From positions 1-64,000 of the forward strand of contig JAJEFD010000006.1 in the NCBI GenBank assembly GCA_022820645.1: 64,000 bases of DNA, given 5' to 3'. Shown piece by piece: positions 1 through 7,517 of this stretch (position 1 is the stretch's first letter; each line of letters opens with the position of its first letter). The notes beneath the pieces are model-generated. The model had not been told where the DNA came from and made no database searches. It saw only the letters and a program-made list of their open reading frames with translations. The position numbers and the translations under genes were made by a program. The stretch is from Dehalococcoidia bacterium (GTDB taxonomy: Bacteria > Chloroflexota > Dehalococcoidia > Lucifugimonadales > Australimonadaceae).

Positions 1-690
1 GGGCGTCTGGTCGGAGTTTCGCAGGCAGTCGACGATCCTGCGGGCTTCCCGGTTGAAGGACTTCGGAACTCCCGTCATGGCGTCGAAGACCACGACGCCG
101 ACCGGAGAGGTGTCGACCAGGGTCTCGAGGTCAGCCCTGGCGCGGCGCTCCTCCCTGTGCCTTCGTGCGTTGGCAATGGCCATGGCGGCCTGTGAGGCGA
201 ACAGAACGAGGGTCTCCTCGTCCTCCCGGGTGAACTCCCGGTCTTCCGTCTCATGGGCAAGATAGATCGTGCCGACCACGGCCCCCTGGTGGCGGATCGG
301 GGCCACCAGCAGGGAGGTCGCCGACACAGAAGGGAGGAAATCAGGCATGTTCAATGCCTTCAGGTGGCTGTCGATATTCGAGACCCGCAGGGGCTCGGCA
401 AGGCCGCTGAGGTACTCGAAGAACCCCAGTCCTTCCGGCATGTCCCACAACCCCTGGTGCTCTTCCCTGGTCAGACCGGAGACGATGAAGTCCGATAACT
501 GTCCGGCTTCGTCGAGAACGGTTATCGCCCCGTAGCGCGAGTAGGTGAGCGACCGTGCGCTGTCCACCACGCCCTGCAGCACTGAGTTGAACTCGAGGTC
601 TTCGGTGATGCGAAGGCCGGCTTCGCTCAAACGGGACAGGCGCTCTTCCAACTCGTGTATCCGTTGGTCTCGCTCATCCAGGTAGTCCAA
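1..690 (-). CDS. GAF-domain sensor protein (probable histidine kinase), 3' end outside window
   Basis: I translated the minus strand directly. A TTG start at 688-690 follows a GAGGTGA Shine-Dalgarno sequence, and an in-frame TGA lies just upstream, so no longer start is available. The 230 visible residues begin with a short charged coiled coil (about 5-20), then a GAF domain (about 22-175, including TSLLVAPIRHQGAVVGTIY). A PAS-like segment starts near residue 198 (DTSPVGVVVFDAMTG). GAF plus PAS at the N terminus usually precedes a histidine kinase or diguanylate cyclase output. That output module lies beyond the left edge, so kinase is an inference. The gene diverges from the FAD monooxygenase. 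Confidence 0.75.
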   Translation of the reverse strand, partial: MDYLDERDQRIHELEERLSRLSEAGLRITEDLEFNSVLQGVVDSARSLTYSRYGAITVLDEAGQLSDFIVSGLTREEHQGLWDMPEGLGFFEYLSGLAEPLRVSNIDSHLKALNMPDFLPSVSATSLLVAPIRHQGAVVGTIYLAHETEDREFTREDEETLVLFASQAAMAIANARRHREERRARADLETLVDTSPVGVVVFDAMTGVPKSFNREARRIVDCLRNSDQTP

Positions 691-745
691 CTTGTCACCT
701 CGATGGAATCGGCGTCAGCGGAGCCAAGTATGCTCCATCCGGTGG

Positions 746-800
746 ATAGTTACAACAAGTTACAGGAAATCGCGAGAAAAGTAACACAACGGTGATGCGG
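746..800. promoter_or_regulatory. AT-rich divergent control region with GTTAC repeats
   Basis: Between the divergent GAF-sensor and monooxygenase genes, GTTAC occurs at 749-753 and 759-763 as direct repeats ten bases apart, and its reverse complement GTAAC is at 781-785. The stretch is clearly AT-richer than its surroundings. It could be an operator for a regulator controlling both genes. No clear -35/-10 pair was recognised. Confidence 0.3.
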
Positions 801-878
801 GTCTGGTAGCGCAGCGATACGAATGGTGGTAGCGTTCTGCCGACCTACCTGGAAGTTTGAAGAGGCGACATCGTTCTG

Positions 879-1562
879 TTGAACAGCACCGCTTCTCGAC
901 ATTATGACGTAGCCATAATCGGCACCGGCCCGGTGGGCAGCCTGTGCGCGCTTACCTATGCACGCAGGGGCGCCCGGGTGGCACTGTTCGAAGCGAATCC
1001 CAATGACCATAGCGGACTGAAAGGCGAGTGGCTGCATCCGCCTGCCTCGCAGATGCTGCAACAGGTCGGGGTCCGTTTCGATACGCAGGCCCAGGCCACC
1101 AACGGATTCGTGGTGTTCCCCGAGGACGGCTCAGAGCCGATCGCACTTACCTACCCGGACGGGTCGCACGGGTTGGTATGCCCGCACGAAACCCTCGTCT
1201 CAGGTCTGCGTGAGGCTGCGGAGAACGAGCCTGATGTCGACCTCATATGGTCGGGTGCGCGCCCGACCCATGACGGCAGCATCACCTATACGCAGAACGG
1301 CGCCGAGCGATCTGTGACCGCCGATCGGATAGTCGGCGCCGACGGCCGGGGTTCTCTCGTGCTGCGACTGTTGGGGCTGACAGCAAAGCCTACGGTCTGT
1401 TCGCGCATGATAGGAATCAGGGTGAACGGAGTGAGCTTGCCCATGGAGGACTATGGGCACATCTTCTGTGGCGGCCCCGGCCCCATATTCATGTACAGAT
1501 TAGGCAAGGACAGCGTTTCCGCCATTATGGACATCCCTCGTGAATACTCAGACCGCAACGCT
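879..1562 (+). pseudogene. FAD-dependent monooxygenase, truncated at about codon 225
   Basis: The protein starts (TTG, weak ribosome site) with a Rossmann FAD-binding motif, GTGPVGSLCALTYARRGARV, at about residues 15-34. It continues through the conserved GADGRGS block near residue 155, as in PHBH/UbiH-type flavoprotein monooxygenases. After about residue 224 (DIPREYSDRN) the frame turns into Arg/Pro/Ala-rich sequence unlike any monooxygenase and runs to a stop at 1742. That tail is antisense to a lipoprotein gene. The second FAD motif (GD) and the substrate domain are therefore missing: the family is usually 380-550 residues. The break coincides with the cut end of the opposing lipoprotein, which points to a rearrangement or a contig join. 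Confidence 0.7.
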
Positions 1563-1740
1563 GCCGACCTTCCATCGCCATCCGGTCGCCTGCCGACAGC
1601 GGCTCGGCGGTCGCGGCGGGCGGCGCATCCGGGGGCGCCGCCGGCGGCGGCGTACCGGCGGTCTCGCCGCAAGCCGCCAGTGCAGCCAGCAGCAGCGATA
1701 CCAGGAGCAGCGGGACAAGGGAGCCGAGTCGTACTTTCAT
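1560..1740 (-). pseudogene. Lipoprotein, 5' end only (truncated at junction)
   Basis: ATG at 1738-1740 on the minus strand opens a classic bacterial lipoprotein signal: basic MKVR, a hydrophobic run and the lipobox LAAC with Cys24. An Ala/Pro-rich tether follows. After about residue 59 (GDRMAMEGR) the frame enters sequence that belongs to the opposing monooxygenase and stops at 1525, so the mature domain is absent. The gene lies four bases after the DUF4350 gene and would be the third gene of that minus-strand operon. Function cannot be told from the remaining part. Confidence 0.6.
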
Positions 1741-1743
1741 GAA

Positions 1744-3051
1744 CTACCTGCCTACCCCCACGTAATCAGTCACGAGGTCACTTCTGAATCCGCCATCGAG
1801 CAAGCGGTCGACCGCGCCAACCAGCGTTCCCGGGCTGTCCGCCAGCACCACCAGGACACGCCGGTCCTGGTTCCGGTCGAGCACGGTAACGGACGTCCTC
1901 TCCGGGTCCAGGTCCGGAGTGAAAGGAGTGCCCAGGGTGTCGCCGATACGCACTCCGGCGGCCTGGAGATACCGGCTCATCGGAAGGGCGTCCTCGTAGA
2001 GTCCCAGGAACACGGTGTCCCGGCTCAGGTCCTCGACCCCGCGTATCCCGGAAGAGACGCCGTACGCGGCGAGGCCGTTCTTCATATCGATGCCGACGTC
2101 CCAGAGGGACTCCCTGCCCAGCAGGATGTCCGCGCCCGCATCGGAGCCGGTCTCGTAGAAGTGCGGGAAGTCCGCCAACCCGTACTCTCGTTCAGTCGAG
2201 GTGAGGTAGTCAGCGATGTTGGATATGAGCCTGTCGTTGTCCAGCAGGGAGTTCTGCGGAGGAACCATGAAGGTCAGGTCGGCTATCGCCAGCACGTTAC
2301 GGCTGCCGCCCCTGGCGATGGGGTGGAGCCGCTCGAGGTCTTCCACCAGCGACGACCGCGTACCGGCCCCGGCGAACGCCAGGCCGGGGCCCGACGAGCG
2401 GATCGAACCGGCGGCGTGAAGGGTTATGGCGTCCAGGCCGACGGTGAGCTCGTCGGGCTGGAACTCGCTCACGATGATGTTCTGGAAGATCAGGTCGTAC
2501 TCCGTCATGTCATAGAGGTAGTCCGGCCGGAACTCCAGCCCGAACCTTCCGGCCAGCGTGTTGATCCGCTGGGAGCGGGTAGGATCGGAGACCAGCAGGA
2601 GTTTCCCGCCCTTGCTCACGAACCGTTCCACCAGGACGGCCTCGGCCTCGGAGTACTCCAACTGCGGGAGGACGACCACCAGGCTGTCCGCGCGCCGCAG
2701 GCTCTCTTCCAGGAGGGGATAGCGGGCATCCTGGGAGTACGGAGTGAACCCGCCGAGGAACTCCACGTCGTATCCCCGGTTGGCGACCCGTGAGCTGAGG
2801 GTGAAGAACTCGCTCTCCGTGAACGCGTTGCCGTGCATGGCGTCGACCACCATGAGACCGTGCTTCACCCGGGTCACGGGCGAGTCCACGGACGCATCCG
2901 TTGGGAGACGCGGCGCGACTATCTGTTCGTAGGGGATCTCCACCTGCGGCGGCGGGTCGTAGCCTCCGCGATAGAAGAGGAAGAAGGCTACCCCGAAAGC
3001 GATGACGGCGAACGCGGGCAACAGGGCGAGGAGTGCGAGTTTACGAGCCAT
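1744..3051 (-). CDS. DUF4350-like membrane-anchored protein
   Basis: The 435-residue protein has one N-terminal membrane anchor (about 6-28, LALLALLPAFAVIAFGVAF) and a large extracytoplasmic or cytoplasmic domain. The central part resembles the class I glutamine-amidotransferase-like fold of DUF4350 and gliding-motility-type proteins: HGLMVVDAMHGNAFTESE followed by LVVVLPQLEYSEAEAVLVERFVSKGGKLLLVSDP. The catalytic residues of true amidotransferases are not evident, so it is probably a binding or regulatory fold. It overlaps the end of the S49 peptidase gene by 11 bases and is translationally coupled to it. Family assignment is from motif appearance; the biological role is unknown. Confidence 0.55.
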   Translation of the reverse strand: MARKLALLALLPAFAVIAFGVAFFLFYRGGYDPPPQVEIPYEQIVAPRLPTDASVDSPVTRVKHGLMVVDAMHGNAFTESEFFTLSSRVANRGYDVEFLGGFTPYSQDARYPLLEESLRRADSLVVVLPQLEYSEAEAVLVERFVSKGGKLLLVSDPTRSQRINTLAGRFGLEFRPDYLYDMTEYDLIFQNIIVSEFQPDELTVGLDAITLHAAGSIRSSGPGLAFAGAGTRSSLVEDLERLHPIARGGSRNVLAIADLTFMVPPQNSLLDNDRLISNIADYLTSTEREYGLADFPHFYETGSDAGADILLGRESLWDVGIDMKNGLAAYGVSSGIRGVEDLSRDTVFLGLYEDALPMSRYLQAAGVRIGDTLGTPFTPDLDPERTSVTVLDRNQDRRVLVVLADSPGTLVGAVDRLLDGGFRSDLVTDYVGVGR

Positions 3052-4123
3052 TTCCCACGTACAGGTAGTAGAATTCCGGCCGGCCTATCCCCAGGGGAAA
3101 GTCCGGCAGCGGGTCGTCCTGGTCCGTGCTCAACTGGCGGTCGATCACGAATCCCTGCAGAGCATCGAGCCCGGACAGCCCCTGCCCGTTCTCCTCGCGG
3201 TATGCCTCGAGGAAGGGGTCGCCGCCGTCGCCGTCCGTTGCGAGCAGGGCGACAACGTCGGCCAGATCGGGCCCGTCTCCGGTGTCCAGGGGTTCGAGGA
3301 TCCGCTGCAACTCCCGGATGATCTCTATCTGCACCTCGAGGTTGACGTCCACGAAGCCGTAGTTGGATATCCCCGCCAACTCCGCCGCCTTCTCGATGGC
3401 GTCGCTGTCGCTCCCGATCTCGTCGGCCAAGCCCAGTTTCACGGCGTCCAGGCCGGAGTAGAGCCGCGCCTCGATCAACTCGTCCCAGGAGATGCGCAGC
3501 CTGTCCCCCCGTTCGCTGACCACCGTCTGCGCGAAGGCTGACTTCAACTCGTCCACCATCCCGATCCAGTCTCTCCTCGAAGCGCCGTCCAACTTGTGCC
3601 GGCCGCTGAACACCACGTCCTCGCCGGGCACCGGGGGGACCAACGGATCGGCTGCGGAGACCACGCCCACGTTCCCCACAAGGGAGGACGGCTTGGCGAA
3701 GAGGTGGCTGGCGCCCATCGACATCATGTACCCGCCGCTGGCAACCAGCCCGTTCATGACCAGCACGACAGGCTTCTCCGCGCGGAGCGTGCGCGTCTCG
3801 AGGTAGAGGTGCTCGCTGGCCGCGGCTCCTCCTCCGGGGGAGGTGAGCTTGATAACCACAGCCTGGATGGAATCGTCCTGGCGGGCGTAGTCGAGGAGCC
3901 TGCCCATCACATAGGCAGAGTCCTCAGTGATCACCGTGAACGGTATGTCAATGACGCCGATCCTGGGCTGCCCGGGAGTAGCGTTGGCGAACGTCCACAC
4001 ACCGACCGCGACGCCCAGGCCGGCCAACAATGGCGCGACGACGTACCAGCCGGTCAGTACTTTCCTCAAACGGGAGAAGAAGCCCACATCGCTATTCTCG
4101 TTTCTCGACGCCGCCAGTAGCAA
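3041..4123 (-). CDS. S49 family serine peptidase (SppA-like signal peptide peptidase)
   Basis: A membrane anchor at about residues 28-46 is followed by a ClpP/crotonase-type S49 domain. The Ser129 nucleophile lies in NGLVASGGYMMSMGA, and Lys177 in FSGRHKLDG is the expected general base of the Ser-Lys dyad. IKLTSPGGG near residue 91 is the family's oxyanion/strand motif. SppA-type enzymes degrade cleaved signal peptides in the membrane. At 360 residues it is like the short bacterial SppA forms. The first possible start is TTG at 4121-4123, but GTG at 4085-4087 would also preserve the anchor. It is first in an operon with a DUF4350 protein and a lipoprotein, a grouping that suggests envelope housekeeping. 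Confidence 0.75.
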   Translation of the reverse strand: MLLAASRNENSDVGFFSRLRKVLTGWYVVAPLLAGLGVAVGVWTFANATPGQPRIGVIDIPFTVITEDSAYVMGRLLDYARQDDSIQAVVIKLTSPGGGAAASEHLYLETRTLRAEKPVVLVMNGLVASGGYMMSMGASHLFAKPSSLVGNVGVVSAADPLVPPVPGEDVVFSGRHKLDGASRRDWIGMVDELKSAFAQTVVSERGDRLRISWDELIEARLYSGLDAVKLGLADEIGSDSDAIEKAAELAGISNYGFVDVNLEVQIEIIRELQRILEPLDTGDGPDLADVVALLATDGDGGDPFLEAYREENGQGLSGLDALQGFVIDRQLSTDQDDPLPDFPLGIGRPEFYYLYVGNGS

Positions 4124-4204
4124 GGTGCAGGGAGGCCCATTGACGGAGTGCCTTGCGCCTCCCTACCCTCACGCCCGCCAACCTGTGCAACGGAGCGAGA
4201 CGTC

Positions 4205-5017
4205 ATGACCACGCCCCCGACCGAACACACTGTGCGAGCGCACGGCCTCGACCTGCACTACCTGGACTGGGGAAACCCGGACGCGCCGCCCGTATTGCTG
4301 CTGCACGGCCTGCAGGACTCCGCCGCGCTCTGGGGGACGTTCGCCGAGTCGATGCGCGACGACTTCCACGTCATCGCGCTCGACCATCGCGGTCACGGCG
4401 ACAGCCCGCGCGCCGAGACGTACGCGCTCGCAGACTACGTCGCGGAGACACGGGACGTGGTGCGCAACCTGGGCCTCGACACGCCCGTGCTCATGGGGCA
4501 TTCGGCGGGCAGCAAGAACGCGTGGACGTGCATCGCCGACAACCCCGGCATCGCGTCGAAACTCGTCATCACGGACATGGACCCGGACTCGTACAACCCC
4601 GGCTCAGTCGCGATGATCTCGCGCTACAAGGACGAGACCGACTTCTACGAGGACCGGCAGGCGGTCGTGGAGCGGCTGCGCTCGCGGCAACCGAATGCGT
4701 CGGACGAGGAGTTGGAGCGGGACGTGGACGCGCTCGCGGTGCGGCTGGACGACGGACGTTACACGTGGAAGCGCAGCCGCGACGTGGTGACGAAGTACGA
4801 CAGGCCGGACGTGTGGGAGCGTCTGCCGGAGGTGGGCGCGCCGACGCTCATCGTGCGGGGCGCGGACAGCACGCTGCTGCGTCACGACGTCGCGGTTCGC
4901 ATGGAGGCCGCGATACCGGACTGCCGCCTCGTGGAGCTGCCGGGCGGCGGTCACTGGGTGCATCTCGAGCAGCCGGACGCCTACGCGGCGGCGGTGCGGT
5001 CGTTCCTGCTGGGGTGA
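4205..5017 (+). CDS. Alpha/beta hydrolase
   Basis: The 270-residue single-domain alpha/beta hydrolase has the HGLQ oxyanion region at about 34-37, the nucleophile elbow GHSAG with Ser100, an acid Asp in VRGADSTLLR near residue 225, and the catalytic His in GGGHWVHLE near 250. The spacing is normal for the family. Such enzymes cleave esters, lactones or C-C bonds of ring-fission products; the substrate cannot be told here. The start was chosen as ATG 4205, preceded by GGAGCGAG, rather than the upstream in-frame start, which adds an Arg/Cys-rich stretch unlike the family. The DUF433 gene follows closely. Confidence 0.85.
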   Translation: MTTPPTEHTVRAHGLDLHYLDWGNPDAPPVLLLHGLQDSAALWGTFAESMRDDFHVIALDHRGHGDSPRAETYALADYVAETRDVVRNLGLDTPVLMGHSAGSKNAWTCIADNPGIASKLVITDMDPDSYNPGSVAMISRYKDETDFYEDRQAVVERLRSRQPNASDEELERDVDALAVRLDDGRYTWKRSRDVVTKYDRPDVWERLPEVGAPTLIVRGADSTLLRHDVAVRMEAAIPDCRLVELPGGGHWVHLEQPDAYAAAVRSFLLG

Positions 5018-5029
5018 GGGGGTGCCGGA

Positions 5030-5038
5030 TGGTACAAT
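5030..5038 (+). promoter_or_regulatory. Extended -10 element (TG-G-TACAAT)
   Basis: TGGTACAAT matches the extended -10 consensus TGnTATAAT at seven of eight defined positions. It sits 20 bases before the DUF433 gene start, just after the hydrolase stop. It suggests a separate promoter for the small gene. No convincing -35 was seen, as expected for extended -10 promoters. Confidence 0.45.
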
Positions 5039-5057
5039 ATGGCCAGAGGCAACGGAC

Positions 5058-5447
5058 ATGCAGCCGGACTACCTGGACATACTGACGCTCAGATCAGGCA
5101 AGGAGTGGGAAGACATCCACGTCCGCGACCTCGACGTGTCCGTGCGTGACATCCTCACCTGCATGGCCTCCGGCATGTCCGAGGAGCAGATCGTCGCCGG
5201 CTTCCCCGGCCTGACCGGTGAAGATATCCGCGCCTGCCTCGCGTTCGCCGCCGAGCGCGAACTCCGCGCCACGTCGCTGCCGTCGCACCTGTACTACGAC
5301 AAGAAGACGAAGCGCATCAAGAAGAAGCCCTCCAACGAGGAGTTGCTCGACCGCATCCGCGAGCGGGTGAACACGTCAGGCAGGGGCGTTTCCACAGAGA
5401 CCATCCTGGCGCTACGGGACGACGAACGGCTGCACGAGTATCACTGA
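5058..5447 (+). CDS. DUF433 domain protein
   Basis: This 129-residue protein carries the compact helical DUF433 motif at about residues 22-75 (VRDILTCMASGMSEEQIVAG, then FPGLTGEDIRACLAFAAERE). DUF433 proteins are small winged-helix-like proteins often found as antitoxins beside DUF5615/PIN toxins. No partner toxin is present here and the C-terminal half is longer and more basic (KKTKRIKKKP) than in typical 75-residue antitoxins. A stand-alone DNA-binding regulator is therefore equally possible. ATG 5058 was chosen because of the GAGG at 5046-5049; an alternative in-frame start lies at 5022. Confidence 0.65.
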   Translation: MQPDYLDILTLRSGKEWEDIHVRDLDVSVRDILTCMASGMSEEQIVAGFPGLTGEDIRACLAFAAERELRATSLPSHLYYDKKTKRIKKKPSNEELLDRIRERVNTSGRGVSTETILALRDDERLHEYH

Positions 5448-5463
5448 GGCAATCGCCTTCTCC

Positions 5464-5503
5464 GAGAGATTCCTCGGCTCCGCTGCGCTCTGCTCGGAAT
5501 GAC
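5464..5503 (+). repeat. Dispersed repeat, family B
   Basis: This 40-base intergenic element (begins GAGAGATTCCTCGGCTCCG, ends CTCGGAATGAC) recurs nearly unchanged at 23941-23980, partly at 23991-24014, and in inverted form at 23871-23912. It is a REP-like element of the kind scattered between bacterial genes. Confidence 0.7.
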
Positions 5504-5531
5504 AATCCCTCCCCACCCAGCCTCCGCAGGG

Positions 5532-5566
5532 CCCTCACCCTAACCCTCTCCCTCAGGAGAGGGGAC
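5532..5566 (+). repeat. Dispersed repeat, family C
   Basis: The element CCCTCACCCTAACCCTCTCC with the partial palindrome CTCTCCCTCAGGAGAGGGG recurs at 25833-25886, where it is split by an extra short hairpin. It is intergenic and palindromic, and follows a family B element directly. Confidence 0.6.
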
Positions 5567-5655
5567 CAGACAGTACCCTACCAAGGGCGCCATCTCCCAC
5601 GCGGGCGCGAGGTCTGATAGGCTCTCCGTCAATCCCTGACGGCGGATAACGTTCC

Positions 5656-6651
5656 ATGGAATTCGGCCTGTACCTGCGCTCCTTTCTCACCGACCGCACA
5701 CGCCCGCTCTACGAGCAGATCGACGAACTGGTCGAGATATGCCACGTCGCGCGCGACAGCGGCTTCTCGGCCGTCACGATGCCGCAGCACTGGGTGTCGC
5801 ATCCCACCATCTGGCCGCAGCCGTTCCAGGTGCTGGCGCGCCTCGCGCCGGAGACCGGCGATATGCGGCTGCTCACCGGCATCGTGCTGCTGCCGCTCCA
5901 CAACCCCGTGCAGATAGCCGAGGACGTGGCGACGCTCGACCACATCTGCCGCGGGAGGCTCACGTTCGGGGTCGGCATCGGCTACCGCGAGACAGAGCTC
6001 GGGGCGGTCGGAGCGACGCGGCGGGACCGCGTGCCGCGCCTCACCGAGTCGATCGAGATCATGAAGCGGCTGTGGAGCGGCGAGGAGGTCACGTACGAGG
6101 GGCGCTACTGGACGGTGAGCGAGGCGAAGATGGGCTTCGTTCCCGTGCAGCAGCCGCACCCGCCGATATGGATCGCGTGCCAGAGCGACGGCGCGGTGCG
6201 GCGCTCCGCGCGCATCGCCGACGCGTGCTACATCGCGCCGCAGGTGGGGCTCTCGGACCTCGGCACGGTCACAGCCGCCTACCGGGAGGAGCGCGCGGCG
6301 TCCGGCAACGGGCCGGGACGGCTCACGCTGACGCGGGGAGTCGCGTACGGGAAGGACAAGGCGACCGCAGCGGCCGAGGCACAGGAGGCGGCAGCGTCGT
6401 CGTACAAGATGTACAGCACGTGGAACATGCAGGAAGACACGATGCTGAAGATCAACATCGACTCCGACTCGAAGGTCGAGGACTGGGCGGTCACCGGCAA
6501 CGGCGACGATTGCCTGGAGCAGTTCGCAGCCATCGCGGAGCACGGCATCGACTACGTGGGTATGACGTTCTACAACCTGCCCAAGACGCTGGAAGCCCGC
6601 AAGGAGTACCTGCAGAGCTTCGCGGAGAACGTGATACGGCGCCCGCCGTAG
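5656..6651 (+). CDS. Luciferase-like (LLM class) flavin-dependent oxidoreductase
   Basis: The 331-residue bacterial luciferase-like TIM barrel has typical blocks: an N-terminal FGLYLRSF strand, LLTGIVLLPLHNPVQIAEDVATLDHICRGR split as strand 4 / helix 4 at about 73-102, GVGIGYRETE at about 107-116, and PPIWIACQSD at about 172-181. These enzymes use FMN or F420 to oxidise organic substrates, often with oxygen. The next gene, the FAD subunit of a molybdenum hydroxylase, begins two bases after its stop. The enzyme therefore belongs to that operon and probably acts in the same pathway. The cofactor and substrate are unknown. Confidence 0.85.
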   Translation: MEFGLYLRSFLTDRTRPLYEQIDELVEICHVARDSGFSAVTMPQHWVSHPTIWPQPFQVLARLAPETGDMRLLTGIVLLPLHNPVQIAEDVATLDHICRGRLTFGVGIGYRETELGAVGATRRDRVPRLTESIEIMKRLWSGEEVTYEGRYWTVSEAKMGFVPVQQPHPPIWIACQSDGAVRRSARIADACYIAPQVGLSDLGTVTAAYREERAASGNGPGRLTLTRGVAYGKDKATAAAEAQEAAASSYKMYSTWNMQEDTMLKINIDSDSKVEDWAVTGNGDDCLEQFAAIAEHGIDYVGMTFYNLPKTLEARKEYLQSFAENVIRRPP

Positions 6652-6653
6652 CC

Positions 6654-7517
6654 ATGCGCCCGTTCGAGTACATACGGCCTGCGAGTGTTGCGGAGGCGGT
6701 CGGCGTGCTCAACCAGCGCGGCGAAGACGCGTTCGTGCTCGGCGGCGGCAGCGCGGCAGTCGTCATGCTGCGGCTGGGGGTCGTGCGTCCGGAACTGGTC
6801 GTCGACCTGGGCGGCATCGAGGAGATGCGCGGCCTGCAACGCAACGGCGGACTGCGCATCGGCGCGCTGGCCAGCATCCGCAGCCTCGAACTGGACGACG
6901 GCGTCCGCGCGGCGTACCCGCTGCTCGCGGAGGCGGCGTCGCAGGTTGCGAACGTGCGCGTGCGGAACGTCGCCACGGTCGGCGGGGCGGTCGCCTACGG
7001 CGAGCCGCAGACCGACACGCCGACGGCGCTCACCGCGTCCGGCGCGGTCGTGCGCATCGCGGGCGTGTCCGGCGAGCGCAGCGTGCCGCTCGACGGGTTC
7101 TACGTCGGGCCGTACGAGACCGTCCTCGAGCAGGGGGAGATCGTCGCGGGGATCGATGTGCCGGAGCAGCAGCCGCACACGGGCGGGGCGCACGTCAAGT
7201 TCACCGTGGGGTCGCCGGAGAACAAGCCGGTGGCGAACGCGTCTGCGCTCGTCACGGTGGACCCGTCGTCCGGCGCGTGCACGGCGGCGCGCGTCGTCAT
7301 GGGCGCCGCGGGGCCGGTGCCGGTCGTGGCGAATGTCGCGAGCGGGTTGGTCGGCGGCGAAGCGTCGGCGGAGCGCATCAAGGAAGTCGCCGCAGCCGCG
7401 GCGGAAGAGGCAGACCCGATAGAAGACCTGCGCGGGCCGGAGTGGTACAAGCGCCGGATACTCAGGATAGTGGTGGAGCGAGCGTTGACATGTGCGCTGC
7501 AACGGGCCCGAACGTAA
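6654..7517 (+). CDS. Molybdenum hydroxylase FAD-binding (medium) subunit, CoxM/CutM type
   Basis: This is a 287-residue FAD-binding type 2 domain as in CO dehydrogenase / xanthine dehydrogenase medium subunits. FAD-contacting motifs are AFVLGGGSA (about 24-32), with a second glycine-rich block NVATVGGAVAY (about 104-114). The C-terminal CODH_FADC domain follows (from about 180). It passes electrons from the [2Fe-2S] subunit to the final acceptor. Order is medium-large-small, as in many cox-like operons. It overlaps the large subunit gene by 28 bases. It cannot be assigned to CO oxidation; see the large subunit. Confidence 0.88.
   Translation: MRPFEYIRPASVAEAVGVLNQRGEDAFVLGGGSAAVVMLRLGVVRPELVVDLGGIEEMRGLQRNGGLRIGALASIRSLELDDGVRAAYPLLAEAASQVANVRVRNVATVGGAVAYGEPQTDTPTALTASGAVVRIAGVSGERSVPLDGFYVGPYETVLEQGEIVAGIDVPEQQPHTGGAHVKFTVGSPENKPVANASALVTVDPSSGACTAARVVMGAAGPVPVVANVASGLVGGEASAERIKEVAAAAAEEADPIEDLRGPEWYKRRILRIVVERALTCALQRART

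Noticed and set aside
4124-4204. Start of the alpha/beta hydrolase at 4148
   Set aside because: The additional residues are Pro/Cys/Arg-rich and unlike the family. ATG 4205 has a ribosome site and fits relatives.
5739-7517. 592-codon plus-strand frame starting inside the luciferase-like gene
   Set aside because: Only the part from 6654 has protein-family features (FAD subunit). The earlier part is out-of-frame shadow.
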